64,000 nucleotides of DNA from Muscardinus avellanarius (Eukaryota; Chordata; Mammalia; Rodentia; Gliridae): NCBI GenBank assembly GCA_963383645.1, contig OY726561.1, forward strand, positions 24,842,826 through 24,906,825. Reading direction: 5' to 3'. The notes below the pieces were generated by a model, which made no database searches, was not told the origin of the DNA, and saw only the letters and a list, made by a program, of their open reading frames with translations. Below, piece by piece: positions 10,886 through 21,890 of the stretch. Numbering within the stretch: the first letter of the stretch is position 1; each line of letters begins with the position of its first letter. Both the position numbers and the translations under genes were made by a program.

Positions 10886-11496
10886 AGATGATCTTTCCTG
10901 GAAAGAGGCCATTTCTATTCATTTCTGCATCCTATGTATTTACTCTGAAGGACCTTACTAAGTAGTTAATGCATTTGTGCTTGCTGATGGATGAATGAGT
11001 TCTGTGTGCCATCTTGACAGTGATTTTTCTGGTAGGATAAAATAATTCCACAACATCATGCATTTTTAACTGCTATTTCCTACAGTTATTTAAAAAGAAA
11101 ACATCAAAAAGAGTAAACTATCCCTTATGGGAAAATCATGGTAAGAAGAAGAAGGTATAGTTTGAATGGATAGGATCTCCATATCTGAAATTCTTGGCAT
11201 ACTTTTAATAAAAATAGAAAATACTTTCATATGTTAAAAAAAAACAATCAGTAAGCCAACATACTTATCTTCTTTATAAAACTGAAATTTATACTAAATA
11301 AAGAGCTCACTAGGTAAAATTATTAAATTAGTTTTTATTGCTTCAAGCTATTTAAAAGAAGGTATAAAATTGTATTACTCTTTGGAAGCATAAAATTGTT
11401 ATAGACTTTTATCTTTTTTCTCTGAAGCCCCTTGACATGTAAATTGCATGATTTTTGAATAAATATCTTTATTCATCAGAATCTATAGAAATAAAA
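10886..11496. other. AT-rich DNA, nothing recognised
   Basis: No repeat family or frame recognised. Confidence 0.45.
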
Positions 11497-11691
11497 AAAT
11501 TGAACCCAGGGGCATTCTACCTGCAAGCTACATCCCCTGCCCTAATTTTTATTCTTTATTTTCAAACAGAGTCTCACAAAGTTGTGGAGGGCCTCACTAA
11601 GTAGCTGAGGCTGTCCGTGAACCCTGATAGATCCTCTGGTCTTAGCCTCCCAAATGCTGGAAATACAAACGTGCGCCACTACACCTGGCTC
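11497..11691 (-). mobile_element. B1-dID-type SINE, old subfamily
   Basis: Antisense dimer with 'ttgaacccaggggcattcta', 'gtagctgaggctgtccgtga' and 'cctcccaaatgctggaaata'. It carries the longer left monomer typical of the old subfamily. Confidence 0.8.
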
Positions 11692-11729
11692 TCAAAACAC
11701 CACTTTAATTTTTCTCAGAACTAGGAAAA

Positions 11730-12360
11730 TAAATCCTAAATCCCATATGGATAAACAAAAGACAGAATATACAAAACAATCCTCAGCAATATGCAGGAAA
11801 CATAATTTCTGACTTCAAATTATAATATGGAGCCATAGGAAAAAAATTGCCTGATATTGGCACAAAAATAGACACAAAGACACATGGAGCAAGATAAAAG
11901 ATACAGAAACAAATGCACACATTAACCAACCAAACGTATACACTGGAGAAGAAATGTCCTTTTTTGGGGGGGTGATACTGGGGTTTTTGGAAACCCTTCT
12001 ACCTCTGGGGTACACTACCAGATACCTATTTTTTATATTTTTATTTTATTTTTGTATTTTTATATTTTTTCTCTTAAACCAGTCATAATAAATGTGCTTT
12101 TTAAGAAGTGGTGTTGGAAAAACTGGTTATTCATTTGCTAAAATGGAATTATTCCTCTACCAGAGAAATAATTGGCGAAATTTTTTTCAATTGTTTAGAA
12201 AATTGAAAATAGGTCCAACATAAGATCCAGCTAAACCAGTTTTGGATATCTTTCCAAAGGCACAATTAATTTTATTGGATAATAGTATGGAGACATTAAG
12301 ATATATTTGTGATAAGCTTCTAGGCACAAAAAGAACAAAGCATATTGTTGTAATCTAAAA
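11730..12360 (+). mobile_element. L1 ORF2 fragment, split by a SINE half
   Basis: Sense L1 ORF2 sequence from the region downstream of the reverse transcriptase: 'caatcctcagcaatatgcag', 'gattggcacaaaaatagac'-like text near 11855, and after the SINE 'gtggtgttggaaaaactgg' near 12107. Many stops and indels. The SINE fragment at 11960-12085 sits inside it. Confidence 0.6.
11960..12085 (-). mobile_element. SINE right-monomer fragment, young subfamily
   Basis: Antisense ID-like monomer 'gatactggggtttttggaaa' and linker, ending in 'ctcttaaaccagtca'. The 7SL-like left monomer is absent. This is a truncated copy inside the L1 fragment. Confidence 0.75.
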
Positions 12361-12403
12361 TCTAACCTGTATATATTCATGTAACTATAATGATCTATCT
12401 AGA

Positions 12404-12535
12404 GTGAGGTGGAATGGAGCATGCCTGTAATCTAGTCCAGTACTTGGGAGATTAAGATAGGAGGACTAGGGTTTTGAAGACAGCCTCAGCAACTTAGAAA
12501 GAACTTGTTTTCAAATTTAAAAAATAAAATAAAAA
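12404..12535 (+). mobile_element. SINE left-monomer fragment, old
   Basis: Sense 7SL-like monomer: 'gcatgcctgtaatctagtcc', 'acttgggagattaagatagg', 'cagcctcagcaacttag', ending in an A-rich tail. The ID half is missing. Confidence 0.65.
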
Positions 12536-12871
12536 TTATCTATCTACTCAAACATACATGTACTGTACTTTTGAATTAAAATTATATTATAAGATGCATC
12601 TTATGTGATGAGATAAAGAAGAGAATTTAACCTAAAGTATACTTGAGTAAGTCATGAGACATATCCCACTGGAGGGACATTTATCAAAGTGTTCAAGGTA
12701 AAATAAATAAATAAATAAAGAGCTGTTAAATTCTCATAGGCCATGGGTCCTAAAGAGAATTGATCACTAAATGTAATGTAGCATTATTGAATAGATTCTA
12801 GAAGCCAAAACAACATATTTTAAAAACAACCTGAAAAAATAAAAATAAGTTGCAATGTTCAGTCAAGAATG

Positions 12872-13053
12872 CTCATTATTTTGTAGCATTGTTAATCTTT
12901 GTAATTTTTTAAAAAAATTAAGATAGCCAAGATAGAATGGAGAGTTCCTTATGTCAAGAATAACTAAAGCACATAAGGAACTCGCCATTCTATCTTGGCT
13001 ATCTTAATTTTCTTAAAAAATTACAAGTATTAACAGCTGTACAAAATAATGAG
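12872..13053. repeat. Quasi-palindrome with 83-bp arms and a 16-nt loop
   Basis: 12872-12954 and 12971-13053 are inverted copies of each other. The inner 54 bp of each arm (for example 'aagatagccaagatagaatg' and its complement) differ at only two positions. The outer parts ('ctcattattttgta' and complement) are slightly less similar. The loop is 12955-12970. The sequence right of it resembles an antisense L1 3' end, so the structure may come from a fold-back event at an L1 end. It could form a cruciform or a long RNA hairpin. Confidence 0.9.
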
Positions 13054-13140
13054 TTTCTTTGTGACATTTCATGCATGCATATAGCATACTTTGATCATAC
13101 CCACCCTCCATATTATTGAAGCATTTTAATAGATAACTAA
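13054..13140 (-). mobile_element. Possible antisense L1 3'-UTR fragment
   Basis: 'actttgatcatacccaccct' near 13088 resembles a run common in rodent L1 3' UTRs read antisense. Short and low confidence. Confidence 0.35.
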
Positions 13141-16100
13141 AACATAAATCTGTAATTTCTGCATCCCTTCAAAATTTGCTTTCAACAAATTCCACATAAC
13201 ATGTATTATGTAAAATGTGAGTGCATGTAAGAAAAAAGTTATTTTAAATAACAAATATTTTTAAATAACCTGATTTGGGAACAATTACATATTTAAGTTC
13301 CAGGAAATTTTGTCTTTGTCAAAGACTTTGTAGGTAAAATCTTGTCTTTTGTAAGTGCACAAAAATGAATGAGATTATACTTCTATATATTCAGATCCTC
13401 ATATTTGATTTGTTCTCAGGACAACCCAAACCAGAAGCTCTGTAAAATCTAGATAAATTTTTGAAAATGATTTTAGTTTTTGGTGTTATTCCATGTTTAG
13501 GACTTTTTATTTCTCAGTCATAGGATGATTGGCACATTTTTTGTGAATGTAAAAATGTATTCTTTATTCTTCAGATAAAACACTATCTTAATTCTTGCCC
13601 TTTCTATGAATCAATCAGCTTCAGATAAATGAGTAATTATTGTTGGGAAATAGCTAAGAGCACACAGAGTCTTCCACTGATCAAATGATGGAAATGGTGC
13701 TTCACAATATTTCAGTGAAAAAAACAAAAACTAGAAGAAGAAAAACCAGGATCTGGAATGCAGAACACACAAAATTACAGATTAACTGTAGCCCCAGCAG
13801 ACTGTTTCACAGTGATAGAGGACAAAGAAATGTCCCTGCCAGCCTTGTTTTCTATTCTTCTCAATAAGAATTTAAGTTCCTTAGAAAACTGATAAAGCTC
13901 TAGTCAGGATCTAGTAGAAAAGAGAAACTTTTGAGAATGTTCTTAAAGCATTTTACACATTTTGATTTGCAACTTATTTTAATTTGCCTTATTATACATA
14001 ATCAAACAAATGAGGGTTTGTGTATTCTTTGAAGCCCATGGAGTAACAGGTGTATTCATATAATCATTTGAAACTTTAAATAATTTCTTCTTAGTTTTAT
14101 CATTTATGACTGCTCTACCTTTCTAAAAAATCACCACTGCAATTTAATTTTTCTATCAAAAAAGTGTTTCTAGATTGATAAGTGTAGTATTGCAGTACTT
14201 TTCTATCATGGAAGTAAACTTGAAAAACAGCTCTCCCCAAAAAGTATAAATTAAATTAGCCAATTAGCTGCCTGTCAACAAAAAGCTAAAGATTCCATAT
14301 ACTTTAAAGAAATATTTTCCCAGGGCTTATTTCTTAGTAATTATTTTCCAGAAACACATTTTTCTTAAGCAGAATAACATATAATTATGAAATACTCATG
14401 TGAATAAAAATGTGTACTTTTATTTTTCTGTATTCTCTTCTAAAATCTAAAGAGATATATTTTAAGACCAATTTTGTTAAAATAAAATGATATCTGAAAT
14501 AATCATGAAAAAATTTATATCATAGCTTGTCACTTATAATTCTGAGTTCCATTAAGCATGAAATGATTAATGTTTTAAATAATTATGTTAATTTATGTAA
14601 AAAAGTACAGTGGTGAATCACTCTTCCTATGGATGTTTTAAATAGCCAAGCAACATATTCCTGTTATTTGGTCAGGATAAACCTTTGAAACACATATTTC
14701 AGTTAATGGTGGTAGAATTCTTATAACTTCTAAAATGTTATTTTGGATTTTTCTTAAATAAATGAATGTGTGAAAATGTTTAACATTTTTAAAACATTAT
14801 ACAGAATTTTAGTGTAGAAAAATTTGAAGCACTGCTTTATTTTGAAAGTATTACAATGACTCAAAAAATACCTAAAAGCTGAATAGTCTATAAACAATTA
14901 CATGTACCCAACAGGAGGTACATTTAGAGAGATATTAACCATGTTATCATGAATTTTAGAAGTATGTTATAATTGAAAATGTGAGCCCTAGAAATTTTTA
15001 AACAATATGAATCTATATTTATAATGAATAATACAAACAAAACTAAATAACACATTACTGACATTATACTAACATAGTGTTATCTTAAAGGAAAGCCTGA
15101 CATAGTAGAAAAATAATTCATATTTGTGGGTTATTATTGAAGATAGTACAGAAAAATGGAAGAATCTAGAACATAAAAAACATAGAGTTTATTTCAATTA
15201 TACAAATAATAGTTTGTATATAATTTTGTACTTCATAAATATTCAATTTTATCTTAAACTTCATGACTTGGATGTATATTAAACATTTTCTTTACATTTT
15301 AAATATTATTTTGTCAAAATATACTTAATAAAGTCCTTATTTATTAGATTTTCTGCCTGTAATGCTGGGTTATCAAAGTTCTTATTACATGAAAAGCACT
15401 TACAAATGCTTTATAAGGTCTGAGATTTTAAAAAATTTTTCCATTGTTTGCTCGATTTAGGTGGAGAAAATATTCAGTGTGCTTCTTTTCTCTCAGGAGA
15501 GGATCTCCTTCAAACTAAACCATTATAATTTTGGTTGTTGCTAATATTGTCATCTATGTATGTACTTATCCTGGAGTCTAACTCATTCTAACATTTCCTC
15601 AGGAAGAAGAAGAAATTACAATGTAAATATAACAGCTTACACAGGTCAAACTGGAAATAGTAGCTACCTCTTTAAATGTCCCTTGGGGCCTCCCACCTTT
15701 TAGTCATTAAATTTTTACGAAGTTTGTATTTATTCATTATGTTTTCTTTCTCTTATTTTTCCTTTAGCAGTTGTCCTATTAAATATAATGTTAATTTTTT
15801 GGCTCATACTTAGACTGACAAAATGACAAGTACAAAGGGAAATATTATAAGAAAAGAATTTAACTAAAACAAAGATAAATTGCATATTAGAAGTAGAGTA
15901 ATCAATGTTGGAAGAATATATATTAATAAATAAAGAAAATGAATAATTTTAAACTTGAAAATGCATTTTTATATTGTGGTTGTTGTTTGTTTCATATTTT
16001 CAGTGAGGTATAGTTATTCATATATAAGCAATTTAGTTCTCATAACATTGATCACATAATGTGTAAAATTAACTGTATTTATCTCTTTAAAAGATATGTA

Positions 16101-16313
16101 CTGTACAACCTAAATTAATTTTGTGCAATTTAGATATCAATTATGGATAAAGTGAGTTAACTATACCAACTTTCTCCAGCAATATTTTAAAGCTTTATTT
16201 CTCTATTTTGCTTTTAAGCATATAAAAGATACCTCAAGTTATCTAGTGGATGAATTCATCACACATCAAACATTCCTTATCAAACTTTTAATTTAATATA
16301 TTTAATTATAATC
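13141..16313. other. AT-rich unique-looking DNA
   Basis: About 3.2 kb without recognised repeats, genes or RNA. Short frames present look random in composition. Confidence 0.5.
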
Positions 16314-16325
16314 AAAAGGGACTCA

Positions 16326-16644
16326 AAGGTGGGCATGGTGGTGTAAACTTGTAATCCCTGCATTCTGGAGGCTGTGACCAGAGGATCATGGTTTGTGGAC
16401 AGCCTCAGCTACCTAGCGAGGTCCTTCCCAACTCAGTGAGATTCTGTTTCAAAAATAAAGAATAAAAAAGTAGGGCTGGGGGTTAGCTTGGAGATACAAA
16501 TCGCCTGGGTTCCATCCCTGGTACCTCAAAATAAGTAAGTAAATAAATAAATAAATAATAAAAAGACTAATAAAAAATAAAGCTGGAGGTGTAGCTTGGA
16601 AGTAGTATGCCCCTAGGTTCCATCCCCAGTACCACAAAAAAAAA
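16326..16644 (+). mobile_element. Trimeric SINE: 7SL-like monomer plus two ID-like monomers
   Basis: Sense order: left 7SL-like monomer (16326-16465, 'cttgtaatccctgcattctg'); first ID-like monomer (about 16473-16530, 'cctgggttccatccctggta'); an AAAT-rich linker; a second ID-like monomer (about 16580-16636, 'taggttccatccccagtacc'); A-tail. 'aaaagggac' occurs before (about 16315) and after (about 16640) and is a plausible target-site duplication, so the trimer may have moved as a unit. Confidence 0.8.
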
Positions 16645-16654
16645 GGGACCTGCA

Positions 16655-17360
16655 AAATTTAAAAGTAGCAAAAATGGTCATTTATTATACAAAAAATAGG
16701 TCAATATCATGACATATCAAAAAGTGCAAGTCAAAACTCTATTGAGATTGAATTCTACCCAGTGAGAATAGCTATTAAAAAAAAAGGAGAAAAATGCTGG
16801 CATTGGTGTGGAGAAAAGAAATATATACACTGTTGGGTGTGAATGTGAATTAGCAAAACCAATATGGAAAACTATATAGAGATTCTTTAAAAACTCAAAC
16901 TAGAATTGCCATATGATCCAGCTACATAACTCTTTGGTATATTTCTAAAAGGAATAGAGTTAACATATGAAAGGAGATACTTGCATCTGTGTTAATTGTA
17001 GCAGTGTTCAGAGTGAACAAGACATGGAATCAGCCTCAGTTCCCACTGACGTATAATGGATTAAGAAAATATAAATATGGTTTATATGTATACAATGATT
17101 TGTTAATCAAAAATAAATGGGTTGAATTTTGTTATTTTCCAGAACATACAATGAAGTGGAAGACATCCTGTAAAGTAAGATGGGCCAGACAAAAAGGGCA
17201 AGTAGAAAATATTACATATTTGCTCTCATATGTGAAAAACAAACACAAACCCTGAAATTAGAAGAGGAGTTAACGAAAACTTTGAGGAAAAACGTGGTAG
17301 GCAGAAAACATACGAAGATGGAGAATGAAGGACATGGCCAAAGCCCAGTATATGCATGTA
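16655..17360 (+). mobile_element. Ancient L1M-type ORF2 3' end and 3' UTR
   Basis: Sense L1 end: 'gcaagtcaaaactctattga', 'gctggcattggtgtggagaa', 'tgccatatgatccagctaca' and 'gacgtataatggattaagaa' follow the C-terminal ORF2 order. A decayed 3' UTR follows. No usable frame. Confidence 0.75.
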
Positions 17361-17576
17361 TGAAAATGCCTTGGTGAAACCGGTTAATTTGTAAAATTAA
17401 TATGTATTAATAGTTATAATACAGAAGCATGCACACAACATGTGGTGTGCCTCTTCATTTTTCTCCTTTTTTCCACCCTTGTTTATTTTTCCAAAGATTT
17501 TCAAGCAACATGGAAATACAAAGCCCAATATGTGTCTCAGAATTCTCCCTAATGGGCTTTTCAGATTGTACAAAAC

Positions 17577-17655
17577 AGCAATTTTTTTTCTTTTATTTTG
17601 TATCGGGGATTGGACCTAAAGGTATTCTTTCTCTAAGCTACTACCACAGACTTAC

Positions 17656-17696
<41 letters not shown>

Positions 17697-17833
17697 TTTG
17701 GAGCAGGGGCTCACTATGTTGCTGAGAGTCTCACTTAAGTTGTTGAGGTTGGTTTTGAACATATGATCTTTCATTTTCAGCCTCCCAAATACTTGGATTA
17801 CAGTCATATGGCACCACAACCAGCAAAGGCCTT
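17577..17833 (-). mobile_element. Old SINE with an internal (TGAT)n expansion
   Basis: Antisense dimer: 'gtatcggggattggacctaa' right monomer, a GATT/TGAT repeat of about 42 bases (17655-17696) where the linker should be, then the left monomer through 'cctcccaaatacttggatta'. Confidence 0.7.
17655..17696. repeat. (TGAT)n microsatellite
   Basis: Uninterrupted tetranucleotide run inside a SINE linker. Confidence 0.95.
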
Positions 17834-19283
17834 TCTCTCTGAACTGTTTTTTCCCATGTGCTTTGATACCTACTCATCTTTCTGGCTATCAGCTTTGACA
17901 ACTGTCTTCATAACTTCTGTAGAGTATTTCCTCTTCAACCTGTCATAAACTGACATTTGTTCTATCTCTACCACAGTCTCAATGATGATTTAATTAGATT
18001 CAACTACTATGTGGGAGAATTGACACACATGCCTCTTTTCCTGCTTTGGGATGTGTGGGTGATATAATTTTGACTGTAATGGCTTATTATATGTTTGTTA
18101 TCTGTCATTTCTGTATTACTCAAAAAGCATGAACCCTTGCCTCTGACTTTTTACATATTAACATATTTTTCTTTGATTATATCTTTGAACTTCAATCTTC
18201 ACAATATAATTGGCTTACTATTTATCTATTTCACATTTGTGTTAATTCCTAATTTGTTTCGTGACCCTTCTCAACTCCTATTCTTGCCTGTTGCCTGGCC
18301 TTCACTGATAACATAACCATATATTTTCTGGAAAAAAATACGTGTTTTTTTTTTCTAATCTCAATGTGCACTCTTCCTATTCCTCCTGCTGTTATGACCT
18401 GAGATCCTCAGTCCTCAACCTTGCTTTGGCTGAACCTGAAACCATAAGAAAATATTTTTTCTCTAAATTACATCAGCAGTCTTTAGATTATAAATTCAAG
18501 AATGATGACTGAAATATAAAGATTATTTTTAGTACAAAATTATTTTCTTCATTCTGAGCATCCCATTAAAATTGGAAAGTATAAATTTATGGGTTTCATC
18601 TGTGATGTGTTTACTTATTTTATGGAACAAATGTTGGAGTATAACTTTGTTCAACTATATCACTTTCTCCCAGTAAGAATGTGGTGGACTTAGAGATATA
18701 ACCTAAGGAAGTCAAAGCTAAATCCCTTCATCTATAGCCTGAGGATCAAGGATATTTAAAATGCCCTCAGCAATCATAACATCTGTACAATCTAATTTGA
18801 GAAATTGTGTCATCTATTCGGAATGTACATCAGAAAAAGCAGCACAAACTTTACATCTACACCTGTAAAAGTAATGATAAGAAAGACTTAACAAGACCAG
18901 GGGCCTCAAATATATAGAATAAATTTCTATAAAAAATTGTATTCAGATTTCTTATTAAATAGAAATAATTGACCAATGTTTCTGAATATTTGGCTGTTCC
19001 AGATCATTATATATTCATCATTTTAAATGTAATAATACATGGATTAACTTTATTTTTGTAAATATATTTATTTGAGTTGTTGAAGAAATACAATGTACAT
19101 TTTTATATTATTTTTGTTATAATTTTATAACCAAATTCATATTATTCTTGTGCAATTAAGTTAAAGTGAAGTTTCCAAGCAAATTAAGAATCTAGATTTT
19201 TGAAGCATAAAATGTTTAGGTACTGACTTAAAAATACAGAAAACAATGGATTGGAATGTCGATAATTTTATTTTTAATTAAAT
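17834..19283. other. AT-rich unique-looking DNA
   Basis: No recognised repeat family, RNA gene or convincing exon. Confidence 0.5.
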
Positions 19284-19516
19284 TGAATTAATTAATTAAT
19301 TAATTAATTTTTGAGGGTCTGGGAATGGAACTCAGAAGCATTCGACCTCCAAGCTACACCCCCTGCCCTATTTTTTTCACTCTTTTATTTTTGAAACAGG
19401 ACCTCACTAAGTTACTGAGTGCCTCATTAAGTAGCTGAGGCAGTCTGCGAACAGCAATCCTCTGGTCTCAGCCTCCCAAATGCTGGGATTACAAGCATGT
19501 GGCATCATGCCCAGCT
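19284..19516 (-). mobile_element. B1-dID-type SINE, old subfamily, with (AATT)n tail
   Basis: AATT repeat tail (19284-19309), then 'tctgggaatggaactcagaa', 'ccaagctacaccccctgccc', 'gtagctgaggcagtctgcga' and 'cctcccaaatgctgggatta' in antisense order. Full length. Confidence 0.85.
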
Positions 19517-19691
19517 GAAATGTCAAACGTTTTAGATAAATACACTGAGAATACAATGTGGTCAACCTAAAAACTTACAGAAAAAATAAATCATAATTAT
19601 CTTTCAGACTACAGTGTAAATTGAAAGAAAATTTCTGACAAGCATTTAGCTACCTAAAATGTCATTAATTCAGTTATTATTGTGTTCTCAT

Positions 19692-19830
19692 TTTTGTTAT
19701 TGAAGATTGAACATAGGGGAATTCTACCTTTGAGCTACAATCCTAGTCCTTTTTATTTTGGAACAAGTTCTTACAACGTTGTTGAGGGTCATGCTATGTT
19801 CTTAAGGCTGGCCTCAAGCCTTTGATACTT
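19692..19830 (-). mobile_element. Old SINE, truncated
   Basis: Antisense ID-like part ('gattgaacataggggaattc', 'tgagctacaatcctagtcct') and part of the left monomer ('aaggctggcctcaagcc'); the terminal part is missing. Confidence 0.65.
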
Positions 19831-20396
19831 CATTTATTTCTATTTTCTATCTTCTGGCATATTGACTTTATGATTATGTTTATTGTCTTGTGGAATCAAA
19901 ATGCCTGCTATAATTCTATACAACATAATTATAGATATCAAACCAAACTCTGAAAAGGCTGTCCCACTACACTACTTCAATTCTATCAGAAAAATGTAAA
20001 ACTTCCTGACAAAATTTCAGCATATATACCTTTCAGTAATCAGAGCCATAATAGAACTATTTCTACTGAAAGGATTATTCCCAGGAGAATATACATATAG
20101 GCTTCTAATCACCCCAGTCATAATCTGTGCTTTTTATAGAGACACCTCTTGTAAGCAGAAAGTAATGCTTGTCAGAGGACAAAGAAAGTATTTAATCTGA
20201 TGAAAACCAGATTTAGAACTGAAAATAATCAAATATTTGAGTGGCTGCATTTATTTTATTCTATTTGCAATGATGACTTTCTGAGAAAATAATCATTGAA
20301 ACAAAAACAAGGGAAAAGAGGAAGTGATTTAGTGGAAGTAGAATAAATAGTTGTCAGAATTTTAAAAGACATGGCTGAATGAGAAGAGTAAACACT
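19831..20396. other. AT-rich DNA, nothing recognised
   Basis: No repeat family or frame recognised. Confidence 0.45.
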
Positions 20397-20467
20397 AAGG
20401 GTTGAGGATGTAGCTCACTGATACAATGCTTGTCAAGCATGTTCAAAGCCCTGATTTTGATCATCCA

Positions 20468-20513
<46 letters not shown>
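20397..20513 (+). mobile_element. Single ID-type SINE monomer with (CA)n tail
   Basis: 'gggttgaggatgtagctcac' matches the start of the ID element, the tRNA-derived rodent SINE. The tail has become a CA microsatellite at 20469-20512. Confidence 0.7.
20469..20512. repeat. (CA)n microsatellite
   Basis: Uninterrupted CA dinucleotide run. Confidence 0.95.
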
Positions 20514-20514
<1 letters not shown>

Positions 20515-20559
20515 GACAAAGGTTAAAAGAGAGATCAAAAATTTAAGATTAATTTATTT

Positions 20560-21265
20560 GGAGTTGTATTTATTCAGCATTAAAACATTATGGAGACAGT
20601 AGAGATGTTCCTAATAAATTTCAAGGCAGAACTGTCATATAATGGGACATTTCCTTTATTAGACATATATGCAAAGTAGATAAAATCAGAATGTTAAAGA
20701 AGTAACTGCACTCCGTGTTCACTGAAGCTTATTCTCAATAACCAAAAGATGGTACTAAGTGTTTACCAGTAAGTGAATAAATAAAGAAACATACACTCAC
20801 ACACAAAAATGAGGGGAAAAAAAAAAACAAGAAAGAAAGAAAACCCTACTTTGTAAAAACAGATAAATTAGGAGGGCAGTATATTAAGTGAAAAGAATAA
20901 GGCACAAATGTTGTATAATTTCATTTGTATGTAGAATTTCAGTGTTAAATGCATAGAAAGTAGAATGTTGGCTACCAGAAGAGAAAGATGGGAGGTGTAG
21001 GAATTTGGGGAGATGCTGGTCAAAGAATAGAACATTTTACTTCACTTTAATAGGTGAAATAATTATAAATCATCAGTTGCAATACCAAATAAACACTGTT
21101 AATTAAATATATATCTTAAGTTAAAATTGCTAAGAGATTTTAACTGTTGTCATCACAAAAATTAAGTATTTGAGGCCATTTGTTAATTTGCTAAAGTGAG
21201 CCATTTTTCAGTGTATGCGTATTTTAAAACATCATGTTATACTTGACAACTATATATGTATATAT
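20560..21265 (+). mobile_element. Ancient L1M-type ORF2 end and 3' UTR
   Basis: Sense order of an old mammalian L1 end: 'ccaaaagatggtactaagtg', 'aagaataaggcacaaatgtt', 'atttcatttgtatgtagaat', 'gaatgttggctaccagaaga', 'ggggagatgctggtcaaaga' and 'aaaacatcatgttatacttg'. No open frame. Confidence 0.75.
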
Positions 21266-21655
21266 AGATAGATATTTTATTACTCAATTAAAATAAATAC
21301 ATAAGAAAGTGAGAAATTTTAACATGGAAGGTTGTTGGGGAAGGCATAATATTAAAACATGAAAGGTGAGCTTATAGAATACCATTTCATACAAAGTCAT
21401 CCTTAAGTGTATAATTAGATCTTGAGTCTAGAGACTCAGGGCTGGCTATTAGCCAGCTGAGCACAAATAACATGAATATATGACAATGTATATGTTGATC
21501 AATCAGGATATTGATGTTCCCTCAAGAGATCTTCCTAAGGATATAAAGACAATAAAGAAAAAAATAGTGTTTACTTGAAAAGATGATATCATAGTTAAAA
21601 ACCAGAAATAGAAATAACCATGACCAGAATCATGAGTTATTTCAAGAATAATACT
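21266..21655. other. AT-rich DNA, nothing recognised
   Basis: No repeat family or frame recognised. Confidence 0.4.
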
Positions 21656-21657
21656 TC

Positions 21658-21890
21658 CTAAATTTGGTGGCACATGCTTGTAATCCCAGTACTTGAGAGG
21701 TGGAGACAGGAGAATCATAGATCCATGGACAGCCTCAGCAATTTAGTGACACCTTCAACAACTTAGATTCTGTTTCAGTCTAAAAAATAAAATAGGGCTG
21801 AAAATGTAGATCAAAGTAAAATGCCTCTGAGTTCAATCCACAAAATAATAAAAGTAATAATAACAATAGCAACAATAACAAAAACAAAAA
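21658..21890 (+). mobile_element. B1-dID-type SINE, old, with AAT/AAC-rich tail
   Basis: Sense dimer: 'ggtggcacatgcttgtaatc', 'ccatggacagcctcagcaat', then a degenerate ID part 'gggctgaaaatgtagatc' and a long (AAT)(AAC) tail. Confidence 0.75.

Noticed and set aside
13685..13867. 60-residue frame with basic N-terminus
   Set aside because: Short, no upstream splice or promoter context, no family resemblance; expected by chance.
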